Source: Telluria antibiotica (lineage in GTDB: Bacteria > Pseudomonadota > Gammaproteobacteria > Burkholderiales > Burkholderiaceae_D). Taken from it: DNA of 64,000 nucleotides. Shown here one piece after another: positions 18,420-28,297 of the stretch. Below the pieces are notes generated by a model. That model was given only the letters and a program-made list of their open reading frames with translations, was not told where the DNA came from and ran no database searches. Each line of letters begins with the position of its first letter. Within the stretch, counting starts at the first letter, position 1. The position numbers and the translations under genes are program-made. The stretch covers positions 85,373-149,372 of the forward strand of contig NZ_JAAQOM010000018.1 of NCBI RefSeq assembly GCF_011682055.1. The letters run 5' to 3'.

Positions 18420-19020
18420 CTGTTTCCCTTTCCGATCTTCCAAATTGAAGCGTCGAGGCGCGAGCATGTTCGCTCGTGCCCGGCGTTGAGTCGCCCGCTT
18501 CGATCCCGTTGCGCAGCATCTGCCTGGCGTCGTCCGTCGCGATCGGACGGATGACGCGGCGTGTGACTTGCCACCCCACAGCGGTCCGCGCCAGCTCCCA
18601 CCGGTTGACCGTCAGGTGATAGGTCACGAGCGCTTTGCGCACGTCTTTTCCGGGCAGGCGGACTTCGGGACTGTTCGGGTCGAGTACCACTACCTGCAGG
18701 TAGCCGGTGGCTACGGCCCGGTCACCATCGATCCGGACATGCGGCATCGCCATGGCATGCGCCATGCCGCTTTCGATTGCCTGCGCCTGGCTCGTGCTGC
18801 GCACGATGTCCATGATCCGTTCGCGGTTCTCCTCGCCCAGGTTGCCGCCGCGGTCCATGACGGCGCCATCGGCGAACATGGACTGCCAGTAGCTTTCGGA
18901 CGCCACGTCGGAACTGAGCGCGGAACCCGCCAGCAGATTGAGGATATCCAGCCTGTCCTCGATGGCGCGCAGCCGGGCTTCGCTGCTGCATGATTGTTTC
19001 GTTTCCATTGTTTTTTCCAT
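18412..19020 (-). CDS. SnoaL-like (NTF2 fold) protein
   Basis: Small alpha+beta barrel protein (202 aa) of the SnoaL-like superfamily (PF13577-like). Seen are the N-terminal helix segment RLRAIEDRLDILNLLAG, a D-R-G-G loop, and the C-terminal strand pattern TYHLTVNRWELARTAVGWQVTRRVIRP. Such proteins occur as isomerases, dehydratases or dioxygenase small-subunit relatives in aromatic and steroid breakdown. Its stop overlaps the start of the dehydrogenase gene by 8 bases, so the two are co-translated. A second start at 19008 is possible. Specific reaction unknown. Confidence 0.7.
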   Translation of the reverse strand: MEKTMETKQSCSSEARLRAIEDRLDILNLLAGSALSSDVASESYWQSMFADGAVMDRGGNLGEENRERIMDIVRSTSQAQAIESGMAHAMAMPHVRIDGDRAVATGYLQVVVLDPNSPEVRLPGKDVRKALVTYHLTVNRWELARTAVGWQVTRRVIRPIATDDARQMLRNGIEAGDSTPGTSEHARASTLQFGRSERETDE

Positions 19021-19138
19021 AATGTCGTTCGGTGGCTTCAGCCATGGTCGTGAGGCAGCGCACCACGTGATTCACGCCTGGCGGCCCGGCGGCAGTACCC
19101 AGTCCGATACGGTTGCGGGTGGGCAGAACGGTTCGGCC

Positions 19139-20350
19139 TCACTGGGCTGCACGATTGGCGCGCGCGCCGCCGCTCGCCAGGAGCGCTTCGATCTCCGCGC
19201 CGCCGTAACCGATTTCCTCGAGAATCGCACAGGTATCCCAGCCCTGCGGCCGTGCGGAAGCACGCAGGGCGGGATAGGTGTCGTCGAAGCGGATCGTCGA
19301 GCGGATCGCGGCGGTCTTGCCCTCGGTTGGATGCATCTCCGATTGGATCAGTCCGACCGCCTCGAGGTGCGGGTCATCTTGCAGCGACGCCAAGGTATGG
19401 CACGGCTGGGCGGCGATATCGGCGGCGCGCAGGAGAGTCAGCCACTCGGAAGTACTCTTGCCCGTCAGCGGTGCCCCACGCACTTCGAACCATTCCGCGA
19501 CGTTGCGCGCACGCGCCGCGACGCTCGCGAAGCGGGTATCGCCGAGCATGGCCTGACGGCCCGTCACCTCGAGGAACGCGCGCACTTGCGCGTCGGTGTT
19601 GACGGTGAACGAGATCCAGCCGTCGGAGGTCGCTACCGGCTTGTTGTGAGGGCTGAGCAATCTAAGATCGCCGGGTGGCCCGACCGGCGGGTCGAAGCTC
19701 TGCTGCGCCAGGTGTTCCTGCAGGACGAAGGCCGCCATGGTCTCGAACATCGGTACTTCGATGCTGCGCCCTTGTCCGCTCGCCTTGCGCTCCATCAGCG
19801 CCGCCAGGATCGCGCCAGCGGCGATTTCGCCGGATACGTGATCGCAGATCAGCAAAGGCACATAGGTCGGCGTGCCATCACGCGCCAGCGTGAGGCCGGC
19901 CATTCCGGTTGCTCCCTGCACGACGCTGTCGTAGGTCGGTTGCCCGGCATAGGGGCCGTCTGTGCCATAGCCCGTGATCAGGCAATAGACCTTGTCCGGA
20001 TGCCTGGCGCGGATCGATGCGGCGTCGAGCCCGAGGCGCTCCAGGGCCTGTGGCCGCATGTTGGCGACGATGACGTCGGATATGGCCACTAGCCGCTCGA
20101 CGGCCTGGCGGGCGCCCTCCTTCTTCAGGTCGAGGCAGATGTTGCGCTTGCCACGGTTGAAGTGAAGATAGGCGCCGGAGTGCTGGCCGGTCGGCGAGCT
20201 TCCGCCGAGGCCGCGCATCAGATCCCCCTCCGGGCTTTCGACCTTGATGACATCGGCACCATACTGCGCCAGCCGCCACGTGCACACGGGGCCGACTACG
20301 ACGCTCGTCAAGTCGAGCACGCGTATCCCTTTCAATGGTTCGAAATTCAT
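19139..20350 (-). CDS. CaiB/BaiF family CoA-transferase
   Basis: Family III CoA-transferase (403 aa) that moves CoA from a donor thioester to a carboxylic acid, probably the first activation step of this cluster. Seen: N-terminal LKGIRVLDLTSVVVGPVCT, NRGKRNICLDLK, the catalytic Asp170 in the PLLICDHVSGE block, GRSIEVPMFETM, and the C-terminal domain. First gene of a three-gene minus-strand unit (CoA-transferase, SnoaL-like, 3-hydroxyacyl-CoA dehydrogenase). The divergent region upstream carries two copies of the phased motif. Substrate unknown. Confidence 0.87.
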   Translation of the reverse strand: MNFEPLKGIRVLDLTSVVVGPVCTWRLAQYGADVIKVESPEGDLMRGLGGSSPTGQHSGAYLHFNRGKRNICLDLKKEGARQAVERLVAISDVIVANMRPQALERLGLDAASIRARHPDKVYCLITGYGTDGPYAGQPTYDSVVQGATGMAGLTLARDGTPTYVPLLICDHVSGEIAAGAILAALMERKASGQGRSIEVPMFETMAAFVLQEHLAQQSFDPPVGPPGDLRLLSPHNKPVATSDGWISFTVNTDAQVRAFLEVTGRQAMLGDTRFASVAARARNVAEWFEVRGAPLTGKSTSEWLTLLRAADIAAQPCHTLASLQDDPHLEAVGLIQSEMHPTEGKTAAIRSTIRFDDTYPALRASARPQGWDTCAILEEIGYGGAEIEALLASGGARANRAAQ

Positions 20351-20433
20351 CGGTCATCCATAAATATTGATACTGGTTCAGTTTCTAGATAAGAGCATTG
20401 GTAGCCGAGATGGTCGCGGATGGGCCGGCGCAT

Positions 20434-20474
20434 GTCATGAAGCAGTTGCAAAAAGTTCCGAATGCGGTCCGAAC
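20434..20474 (+). promoter_or_regulatory. Phased direct-repeat motif, copy B
   Basis: TGAA at 20438, CAAA at 20449, CGAA at 20459 and CGAA at 20470: offsets 0, 11, 21, 32. The second half-site differs by one base. It begins 83 bases before the CaiB start (opposite orientation) and lies about 310 bases before the MFS gene. It pairs with copy C in inverted orientation. Confidence 0.6.
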
Positions 20475-20544
20475 CGCTCGCGGGTCGGGGCGTGCGCGAA
20501 CGGCGGGGACATGAGGTACGTCCGGCCTTGGCCCGGATGGCATC

Positions 20545-20584
20545 GAACGACGCGCTTCGCAATTTTTTGGAACTCCTTCATGAC
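20545..20584 (-). promoter_or_regulatory. Phased direct-repeat motif, copy C
   Basis: Minus strand: TGAA at 20580, CAAA at 20569, CGAA at 20559; the fourth half-site is degenerate. Inverted relative to copy B with about 70 bases between, so the two arms could also pair as a long imperfect inverted repeat. Located about 200 bases from both divergent starts. Confidence 0.5.
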
Positions 20585-20785
20585 TGGTGCTGGCGCGCCG
20601 GCCATGATTCTTTGGAGCGAATTTCACATCAAGCCAATCAACCCGCACCGAGGACTCATCGCAATGATCAGGATTAACCGTCACCTTCGTAGTCATGCCA
20701 GCGCTGCCCATCCGGCCAGGACAGGCATACCCGCCCGTCTCAGCTCGACATCCGTGTTGCCCGGCTTTTTTAATTGAGGGTCATG

Positions 20786-22090
20786 ATGACAAGGAACGCA
20801 AACCGGGCCGTACCATTGCCGCTCGTGCCCGACAAGCAGACGGACACGCGCGGATGGTCGAAAGCCACCATCCTGGTGCTTGCCGCGCTGACGGTCATCA
20901 GCTTCTTCAACTACACGGACCGTGTCGCCGTCGCGGTTCTCATCGAGCCAATCAAGAAGACGCTGCAGTTTTCCGACACGCAGGCAGGCCTGATCACAGG
21001 CCTGGCCTTCGCTCTGTTCTATGCGGTACTGGGCGTGCCGATCGGACGCCTGGCCGACAGCAGCAACAAAGTGAAGCTGCTGATCATCTGCTTCCTGTTG
21101 TGGAGCACCGCGACCGCGCTGTCCGGTATGGCCACCTCCTTCCTCGGGCTGTTCATGGCACGCCTGCTGGTGGGCGTCGGCGAGGCGGGGTGCTTACCCG
21201 CGAGCTTCGCCATCATCAGCGAACGGTTCACACCGCGGCAGCGCCCGTTGGTGATCAGTATCTTCCACGCCGGCGGACGCCTTGGCACGGCCCTCGGCAT
21301 GGCCGGAGCGGGTATTGCCGGACAAGTCTACGGATGGCGCACGACGCTCATGGCGGTGGGTATCATCGGTATCCCGGTCGCGCTTCTGGTCGCCGTCGCA
21401 CTGCGTGGGGAAGGCGCGCGGCAGAAGCAACAGGCGGCGAAGGCACCCGGCGTCAAATTGGCAAAGGTCCTGGAAGTGCCCGGTGTCGGCTATCTCGTCA
21501 CCGCAATCTCGTTAAGTTCTTTCGCGACCTATGGCATCACCCAGTGGCTGCCTGCGTTCCTGGTCCGCAATCATGGCGCGACACTCGGCGCCGCCGGCGT
21601 GTGGAGCGGCGCGACGACTGGCGTGGGCGGGATTCTGGGCACGCTTGCCGGAGGAATGGGAGCCGCATACCTGATCCGTCGAAATCGGAACTGGGACCTC
21701 TGGCTCCCGGCCGCGGTATATGGCCTTGCGGCGCCGCTGTTTCTCATCTCTCTGTTCAGCCCGACGCTCGTTGCGGCGTCCGGCTTCTACTTCGCCGCAA
21801 CGCTGCTGGCCACATCGGGGGGCGGAGTCGTCCTGGCCGCGTTCCAGCGCTTCACAGTGCCCGCGCACCGGGCAACCGCCAACGGATTCATGCTGATGGT
21901 CTCCGCAGTCGCGGGCGTCGGCCTGGGTCCGCTGGCGGTCGGTGTCGCCAGCGACCAGTTGAAAGGAGTGCTTGGGGCCGAGTCCCTGCGCTGGGCTCTC
22001 GCGGTATGCGCCGTCACCTTCCTCGCAGCCAGCTGCTTCTATCTTCGGGCCGCGCACCGCGCCACGGGCGACATGGCGGCATCCGACTGA
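20786..22090 (+). CDS. MFS transporter, Spinster-like
   Basis: Inner-membrane transporter (434 aa, 12 helices) of the major facilitator superfamily. The first helix carries FFNYTDRVAVAVLIEPIKK, typical of Spinster-type members; GRLADSSNKVKL is the loop 2-3 motif and RLLVGVGEAGCLPASFAII the fourth-helix motif. The start is uncertain among TTG 20774, ATG 20783 and ATG 20786; 20786 gives five bases to GAGGG. Divergent from the CoA-transferase unit and followed 139 bases later by an aldolase gene. Substrate probably an organic or aromatic acid of this pathway. Confidence 0.85.
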   Translation: MTRNANRAVPLPLVPDKQTDTRGWSKATILVLAALTVISFFNYTDRVAVAVLIEPIKKTLQFSDTQAGLITGLAFALFYAVLGVPIGRLADSSNKVKLLIICFLLWSTATALSGMATSFLGLFMARLLVGVGEAGCLPASFAIISERFTPRQRPLVISIFHAGGRLGTALGMAGAGIAGQVYGWRTTLMAVGIIGIPVALLVAVALRGEGARQKQQAAKAPGVKLAKVLEVPGVGYLVTAISLSSFATYGITQWLPAFLVRNHGATLGAAGVWSGATTGVGGILGTLAGGMGAAYLIRRNRNWDLWLPAAVYGLAAPLFLISLFSPTLVAASGFYFAATLLATSGGGVVLAAFQRFTVPAHRATANGFMLMVSAVAGVGLGPLAVGVASDQLKGVLGAESLRWALAVCAVTFLAASCFYLRAAHRATGDMAASD

Positions 22091-22229
22091 CCAGGGCGGT
22101 GCGCCGCCGTGGTTCCCCTTCCGTCCTGCCGGACAAAGGCGCCGCCCGATCACTGGCAGCGCCTGCCGAAGACCCGCATCACGTCACCCAGCGGGTGTCC
22201 ATTCACACAAAACATTTGACGCTCATGCT

Positions 22230-23012
22230 ATGACAACAAATCTCAAATCCCGCCTGGCCGCAAACGAAGTCCTCGTTGGCGCGGTCGTCAACATCCTTGA
22301 TCCCATGCTGGTCGAAGTCATTGCCGGCGCCGGCGCCGACTTCCTTTTCATGGACTTTGAACATGGCTTGAAGGACTATTCCGCGGTGGCGAATGCGCTC
22401 GTCGCCGCGGAACTGTGCGACGTCCCTGCCCTAGTCCGCATCGGCGAGAAATCGGAAAACCTCGTCGCGCGAATGCTGGATGCCGGTGCGGCAGGACTCT
22501 TGTTTTCGCACGTCAGTACTGCAGAAGAGGCCCAACAACTTGTTTCCTGGTGCAGATACAAACCGCTCGGGACGCGAGGCTCCGGCGTCACCCGGGGGTT
22601 CCTGCGCCATTACGGCAACGAATTCGACCGGCGCCAGCAGGCCAGCAGGGACGTCGCCTGCATCATGATTGTCGAGGATATGGTCGGGGTGGGAAACCTC
22701 GAGGCGATACTCGCGGTGGACGGCGTGACTGGGATTGCGATAGGGCCGGGGGACCTCTCGATGGAACTCGGCGTGGATCGCTGGGATCATCCGAAAGTGC
22801 TGGAGCTCCTGCAGCACATGGCCACGACCGTCCGCAGTTTTCCCGGGATGGGACTCCTGCGACTGTGCGTGGACCCGGCGGAGGCGCCGGCGCAGATTGA
22901 ATCAGGCACGAACATGATTTTGATTACACATGATGTCCATCTGATCAAGAATATGTATAAGTCGCTCTTCACGGGTTATCACACCGCCGTCGAAAAAACG
23001 AATAAAAGATAA
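22230..23012 (+). CDS. HpcH/HpaI family aldolase
   Basis: Class II metal-dependent aldolase (260 aa) cleaving a 2-keto-3-hydroxy or 4-hydroxy-2-oxo acid to pyruvate and an aldehyde. Seen: FLFMDFEHGLKD near residues 38-49, PLGTRGSGVTRG containing the conserved Arg-Gly, and the metal and substrate block MIVEDMVGVGN with GPGDLSMELG. Start is at the MTTNLKSRL methionine because the frame upstream lies within the MFS gene; no strong ribosome site is visible. Probably co-transcribed with the MFS gene. It would fit the last step of a meta-type or side-chain pathway; substrate unknown. Confidence 0.85.
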   Translation: MTTNLKSRLAANEVLVGAVVNILDPMLVEVIAGAGADFLFMDFEHGLKDYSAVANALVAAELCDVPALVRIGEKSENLVARMLDAGAAGLLFSHVSTAEEAQQLVSWCRYKPLGTRGSGVTRGFLRHYGNEFDRRQQASRDVACIMIVEDMVGVGNLEAILAVDGVTGIAIGPGDLSMELGVDRWDHPKVLELLQHMATTVRSFPGMGLLRLCVDPAEAPAQIESGTNMILITHDVHLIKNMYKSLFTGYHTAVEKTNKR

Positions 23013-23088
23013 TACGGCGTCGCCGTGAGTCCGGTCACAGGGAACGTCCGCCTACACAGTTCCCTGCAACAGGCGCGTCGCGACATCG

Positions 23089-24741
23089 TCAGTTCAGATA
23101 ACGCGCCGCCGGCACTTGCCTGCTTCCTTGTTCGTGCCGGGCACAGACAAAACTGTCATGCTTCGAGACCTCTCCTTGTCGATATTCCGGGAACGCGGGA
23201 TAGGCGCAAACCGGCCGCTCTTCTGCCCGCGCATCGCTGCCTCCGGCTTTTCGAGCGATGATCTGCTCGGGCGCCACACCGCCTTCCGTCCACGCGACGA
23301 GCGCCATCAGGGCGTCGCCCTCGGTACGCGGAGGAACGCTTGAGCTGAACGGCTGCCCGATGTCGGTTGCGCCGGGACCACCAACGCAGTGCCCCATTCC
23401 GGGAATGAGAAACAGCCGTGCAAAGTCCCGACCGCCAGCGACTGCGCTGGTGGAGAGGACGCGATCGTAATATTGGACGACGTCCTGGAACGGTACGCCC
23501 GGGTCGGCAAGTCCCGAATACAGCATCAGCTTGCCGCCATGCAGAGCAAAATTGTTCAGGTCGCTATCATTCGCGTTCAGCGACGATGCCAGGCGCGCGT
23601 CGACCCGATCCATGTCACGGTCGAAATCGAACCCGTCAGGAGAAAACGCATCACCGAGTCCCCAGCGCATCACGAACAAACGCGACACTAGACTGCGGTC
23701 GCTGAACCGTGCGGGTCCGAGCGGCAACTCTTCGCTGCCCGGCGTGAGGCCTGGATAGATGCGCTCGCCGGTATTTGGATTGACGGGTCCAGCGTACAGC
23801 CGGCGTAGCGCTGCCAGCTGGGGCTGGGTAATGCACTGGTCGGACACGGTATGGGCCTGACATTGCGGAAGCGCCGCAGGATCGAAGTTACAACGACGCG
23901 GATCGGTGAGGAATTGGTCGCCGGGCGCGCCTCCGTCCTTGCCCGCACAAGCAGTGAGCACAGCGTGCGACACCATCGACCATTGCGCAGCCGACAGCCT
24001 GCTCTCGGGCGTCGCATTCATGGCTTGGTAATTCCACAGGAAATAGCTGGAACTGTGTGTCCGGTTGTTGCCCGGGGCGCCGGCCAGGATGCCGTCGTAA
24101 TCGTCCGGGTACCGCTGCGCCGTCACGAGGGCCTGTTGTCCGCCAGTAGAGCATCCCTCGAAATACGACCGGAACGCAGTGACCTCATAGTACTTGCGCA
24201 CCAGTGCTTTCGCGACCCGCGTCATCTCGTGTGTTGCGCGATGCCCGAAGTCGCGCCATCGCTCCGGGTAACCGTCCGCCAGCGCGATATCCGGCGCCAC
24301 TCCCATGTCCGTGTTGGCGACCGCGAACCCACGCTTCAGCCCTTCGATCATGCCCATGCCGTAGGCGATCGAACCCGCACCGCCGCCGTTGCCGGTGCCA
24401 AGGAAGCGGCCGTTCCAGCCCTTCAGCGGCAACCAGATTTCGATGCCGATATCCGATTCCGGCGTCGGCGCGGCCCGGGCCTGCACCCTGCAAAACCCGG
24501 GCAATGTCGCCGCCCTCTGCCTTACGTCGCCACCGGCTCCGGTCCCGGTCGGCACAAATCGACCAGCCGCAACTGCGTTGGCTGACACGATGCGCGCCCC
24601 GGCCACGACGACAGCACCAAGGGCCTCACAAGCGTCGATGGCCGCATCGTTCGCGTGCGCCGTGGATTGTGCGACCAGGCCAAGGACAAGTCCGGCCGAT
24701 GCCGCAGCCGCGACTTTGACCGCATTCTTACGAATCCGCAT
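23089..24741 (-). CDS. Tannase/feruloyl esterase family protein, exported
   Basis: Serine esterase of the tannase family (550 aa) with a Sec signal ending near STAHAND. All family marks are present: Cys197-Ser198 in FEGCSTGG, Asp413 in SGLADPGVP and His451-Cys452 in PGMGHCVGG, so the CS-D-HC disulfide is intact, as in feruloyl esterases and MHETase. The lid region has several Cys and a DPRRCNFDP segment resembling the calcium loop of the family. GGGGAG precedes the start. It lies 102 bases after a large TonB receptor on the same strand, a receptor-esterase operon. Substrate likely an aromatic-acid ester. Confidence 0.9.
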   Translation of the reverse strand: MRIRKNAVKVAAAASAGLVLGLVAQSTAHANDAAIDACEALGAVVVAGARIVSANAVAAGRFVPTGTGAGGDVRQRAATLPGFCRVQARAAPTPESDIGIEIWLPLKGWNGRFLGTGNGGGAGSIAYGMGMIEGLKRGFAVANTDMGVAPDIALADGYPERWRDFGHRATHEMTRVAKALVRKYYEVTAFRSYFEGCSTGGQQALVTAQRYPDDYDGILAGAPGNNRTHSSSYFLWNYQAMNATPESRLSAAQWSMVSHAVLTACAGKDGGAPGDQFLTDPRRCNFDPAALPQCQAHTVSDQCITQPQLAALRRLYAGPVNPNTGERIYPGLTPGSEELPLGPARFSDRSLVSRLFVMRWGLGDAFSPDGFDFDRDMDRVDARLASSLNANDSDLNNFALHGGKLMLYSGLADPGVPFQDVVQYYDRVLSTSAVAGGRDFARLFLIPGMGHCVGGPGATDIGQPFSSSVPPRTEGDALMALVAWTEGGVAPEQIIARKAGGSDARAEERPVCAYPAFPEYRQGEVSKHDSFVCARHEQGSRQVPAARYLN

Positions 24742-24843
24742 ACACTCCCCTTCTTCAGATGGACCGGTGCCGACGGCGAACCGGTCTTGCCACAACCCCT
24801 TCCCGGATACCGGCGTCTCGCCGGAACCGGTCCGGGATGGCGT

Positions 24844-27645
24844 TCACATCGAGAACCGGACCCCCAGTTTGAAATAAGGTCCGATGCGGTCATAGCTGCC
24901 GGCCTGCGTCGGGAAAGCCATTGGCGGTTTCTTGTTGAGAATATTGTCAGCTCTCACATAGACGGTCCACTCGCCTTCGCCACGTTTGATCCGTTGCTCG
25001 ATCCCCGCCCCCAGGTACCAGACGCCAGGCAGACTATTGTTCTGAATTAAAGACGCGCTGGCGATACTGTATTTGGCCGGCCCCAGGCCGCTGGCATTGG
25101 CGCTGACCGTCGTGTCCCCGTTGCGATAGCGGGCGCCGATATCCCAGCCCAGCTTGGGAATGTTGTACGACAGGACGTCGCCCGCGTAATTCACCTTGCC
25201 GGTCCCAAGGTCGACGGCGTACTCCCTCACGAAGTTCGCCAGCCCGCGGACCTCGAGCTTGCCGGCCGCGCCAAGGTCGAATCGGTACGAGCTTTCGAGG
25301 TCGAGGCCGTTCGTGGTGATCGTTGCAAGGTTGGCATACGGGGCGACGATCGACGTGATGGCGCCGCCTGTATCGCGCGTGATGAATCCGCAGATAGACG
25401 CGTTCCCGGCCTGGCACTGGTCCACCGTTTGCTGGGCCGTGAGCGTCTGGATCGCTTTCGTCAGGTTGATGGCGTAGTAGTCCAGCGACAAGTTGAATTT
25501 TGGAAGAAAGGCAGGTTGCAGGACGATGCCGGCCGACGACGTGATCGCGACCTCCGCTTGCAGTGACGGATTACCGCTGGAGAACGCGGCGGCATTCACC
25601 TGCGTCTTCGTGCGCGGATCGATGACCGTCGTTCCTGCGCCAGCACTGATGAGTCGCGAGTTCAGTTCGAGGATGTTCGGTGCGCGAATGTCGCGCGACC
25701 GGACCGCACGGAAGCGAACGCTCGAGTTCGGTTCGTACGTACCGCCGAATTTCCAGGTCGTCGCATCGCCGGACGTGCTGTAATTGGTCTTGCGGACTGC
25801 GCCGTTCACCTCGAGGGACTTCATCATCGGCAGTCCTGCGCCGAGCGGAACAACGGTCTCGAGAAACGCTTCCCGGACTTGCATCTTCCCGCTCAGCGGT
25901 TGCTGGTTGTTGTAGGCAAAACCGCGCGCGGCCTGGATCGCGTCGACGGTCTGGTCTTCCTTCGTCGACCGATATTCGGCGCCGGCAGCCACGGACACCG
26001 CGCCAGCCCAGGTTGAAAACGGCTCTCCGGATACGCGTCCGCCCGCGTTGAACTCATTCAAATGGAGGTAAGTCAGTCCGGTACCATAGGCATATGCCTT
26101 GGCGGCCAGGTTCGGCGCCCCTTCGCCGAACAGATTGATCGGCACACATCCATTGCCTGGATTCGACAAGGTGGAGCGGCACACGATCTGGCCGTTGGCA
26201 GGATTGACGACCGCATCGACCGCCCTGTTGAAGTTTGCCGGGATGTCCGCGTTGTCGTAGCGCCAGTTATAGTTGCTCTCGCCGTAGGCGGTGTATGCGG
26301 TTGCTTTCCAGCTGCCGGCAAGGCTCATGTCGACACCCAGGCTGCCTCGATACACGTTCGAGAAACGCGTAAATTCACTGCTCCCGAACTCCGCCGAAAA
26401 ACGACCGAGCGGGAACGATTTGACGCCGGCGGCGTCCATTTGCGTCGCTACGCCAGCAGGAAGATATGCATTATCGCGCTGGATGTTGAATGCGCCGAGG
26501 AGGACCGTGGCGGGCGGCACCGAATGGAAATTCGTCTTGCTTTCGCCGTAGAGGAAATCCCCGTGCACTTTCACGTCCGGCGATACGTCGAACGACAGGT
26601 TCGCGTAACCTGAATACCGCTTCTGCGGTGCAGTCAGGTCTGCGACCCGTTGAAAGAAGGCCAGATCGTTCCGTTGGCGCGGGCAAACGACGTTGACGCC
26701 GACGACAGGCCCGCACGGTTGATACGGCGCTGTCGCGCCGCCTGGAAGAAACTGGGTATTCGCGAGGGGGCCACCGGTGATCAGGCCGCCGAACGTCATG
26801 TTGTTGTAGTACACATAAGGCGCGACGACGAGCGGTTTTTGCCCGTTCGTTGGCGTGTAGTTCGAATTGGGAACCGTGCCCACCGCGTAATACAGGTCGT
26901 TCCTGCTGGAGACAGGGACCGCTTCCGACTTGTAGCCCTCGATACCCAGGACAAGGTGGGCTCGGTCGCCGAGGTCGCCACCCCATGCCAGGCCGGCTTT
27001 CTGCGTCCCGCCATCGGAGTGGGAAGAAATACCGGCTTCCACGTTTGTTTTCAAACCATTCAGCCTGGTGTCCAGCACGATGTTGGCGACGCCTGCGACG
27101 GCATCCGAACCGTACGCGGCCGATGCGCCGCCCGTCACGATGTCGATACGTTTCACGAGCAATTGCGGCAGCACGGCGATGTCGACCGTCCCGATGTTCG
27201 TCGTCGGCGTCATGCGCTCGCCGTTAACCAGGACCAAGGTACGATTCGCTCCCAGCCCGCGCAGGTTGAGGAAGCTGCCGCCGCCTGTACCACCGATGGC
27301 CTGGCCGCCGGTCATTGGCGTCGCCGTGTTACGCGCCGCAGGCAGCAGCGAAATCGCTTCGATCAGTACCGATGGCGCGCGATCGACGAGGAATTCTTCA
27401 CCGACCACCGTCAGGGGCGTGGGCGCCGTATAGCCTGCGCGCGTCACTCGAGTGCCCGTCACGACGATCGAGGGCGTGGCATCACCGGCAGGGCTGTCCG
27501 CGACCGGTCCCGGCTTGGCCTGCCCGGGCACTTCCTGCGCGAATACCCCCGCACTGACCAGGCTGGCGAGCAGAATCGCAGAGCGGTGTCTGAATACGTT
27601 CGGCGCAGGCTGTGCGACCTTGATGTTGCCGGACGTTGTTCTCAT
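24844..27645 (-). CDS. Large TonB-dependent receptor
   Basis: Outer-membrane transporter of 933 aa, of the long-barrel type with the plug block SFLNLRGLGANRTLVLVNGERM followed by GGASAAYGSDAVAGVANIVLD, different in kind from the other receptors here. Signal peptide ends near AGVFAQE; SIVVTGTRV is the TonB-box region; the protein ends with an aromatic-rich LGVRFSM strand. GAGGAG precedes the start. It leads an operon with the tannase gene at 23089, so it probably imports that enzyme's substrate or product. Ligand unknown. Confidence 0.88.
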   Translation of the reverse strand: MRTTSGNIKVAQPAPNVFRHRSAILLASLVSAGVFAQEVPGQAKPGPVADSPAGDATPSIVVTGTRVTRAGYTAPTPLTVVGEEFLVDRAPSVLIEAISLLPAARNTATPMTGGQAIGGTGGGSFLNLRGLGANRTLVLVNGERMTPTTNIGTVDIAVLPQLLVKRIDIVTGGASAAYGSDAVAGVANIVLDTRLNGLKTNVEAGISSHSDGGTQKAGLAWGGDLGDRAHLVLGIEGYKSEAVPVSSRNDLYYAVGTVPNSNYTPTNGQKPLVVAPYVYYNNMTFGGLITGGPLANTQFLPGGATAPYQPCGPVVGVNVVCPRQRNDLAFFQRVADLTAPQKRYSGYANLSFDVSPDVKVHGDFLYGESKTNFHSVPPATVLLGAFNIQRDNAYLPAGVATQMDAAGVKSFPLGRFSAEFGSSEFTRFSNVYRGSLGVDMSLAGSWKATAYTAYGESNYNWRYDNADIPANFNRAVDAVVNPANGQIVCRSTLSNPGNGCVPINLFGEGAPNLAAKAYAYGTGLTYLHLNEFNAGGRVSGEPFSTWAGAVSVAAGAEYRSTKEDQTVDAIQAARGFAYNNQQPLSGKMQVREAFLETVVPLGAGLPMMKSLEVNGAVRKTNYSTSGDATTWKFGGTYEPNSSVRFRAVRSRDIRAPNILELNSRLISAGAGTTVIDPRTKTQVNAAAFSSGNPSLQAEVAITSSAGIVLQPAFLPKFNLSLDYYAINLTKAIQTLTAQQTVDQCQAGNASICGFITRDTGGAITSIVAPYANLATITTNGLDLESSYRFDLGAAGKLEVRGLANFVREYAVDLGTGKVNYAGDVLSYNIPKLGWDIGARYRNGDTTVSANASGLGPAKYSIASASLIQNNSLPGVWYLGAGIEQRIKRGEGEWTVYVRADNILNKKPPMAFPTQAGSYDRIGPYFKLGVRFSM

Positions 27646-27798
27646 TTTGTTGATCTCCTCTGCGAATCCCGCCAGGACTGGCCTGATTCAATTGGCTGCA
27701 GGCGTTTAACTACGCCTTACGTTTGTATGGATGGTGGAGCCGCGGCACCATGGGCTCGCGCGCTGCGCCGGGGCGCAGCAACTGCCCACACGCCGGTT

Positions 27799-28236
27799 TC
27801 ATGACGCCGGCGACGCAGCGTCAGGTGTTTTGGCCGTGCCGAAGAGCGCCGCCACCAGCGGGTCACGGCGCGCGGCACTTCCCGTCTCGCCGCCGGCGGG
27901 GTCGACGCTGCGCCAACGCCTGTCGACCTGTGCGCAGTCCTTGCGCCGCAGGCCGGTCGTGGGGGCCGGTTCGGTGAGGCCGTCGAGGAAGTGTCGTACC
28001 GCTGCCGGATCCGCACACAGCGTATAGACGTTGCGGTCACAGGCATCGCTGTCGTGCCGGGCCTTGCGCAACGCAACCAGGCCGGCCCCACGCAACTCGG
28101 CGAGGTAATAGCGCGATGCCGACGCCGAGCAGACGAGCAGCTTCGACACACCGGCACAGCCGATATCGCGCAGCGCAAGCTCATGGACCAAAGTGCGCAG
28201 GTTGATCCTCTTCCGTTCGCTCGAAGAATTCGACAT
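27799..28236 (-). CDS. Small winged-helix regulator
   Basis: Protein of 145 aa whose first 80 residues look like a winged helix: helices around LRTLVHELALRDIGCAGVSK, a recognition-helix-like SASASRYYLAELRGAGLV and a basic wing ending in VYTLC. The C-terminal third is Pro/Arg-rich with a DPLVAALFG segment. It most resembles ArsR/MarR-like regulators, but I cannot name a family. Start chosen at MSNSSSERK; an upstream start at 28278 is possible and neither has a strong ribosome site. It lies between the VOC gene and the large TonB receptor gene, all minus strand, so it may act locally. Confidence 0.55.
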   Translation of the reverse strand: MSNSSSERKRINLRTLVHELALRDIGCAGVSKLLVCSASASRYYLAELRGAGLVALRKARHDSDACDRNVYTLCADPAAVRHFLDGLTEPAPTTGLRRKDCAQVDRRWRSVDPAGGETGSAARRDPLVAALFGTAKTPDAASPAS

Positions 28237-28297
28237 GGGACTTTTCAGTACATGGGACGGCGGTGCGCGACTCGGCATGGCTGGCGCGCGACGATCG

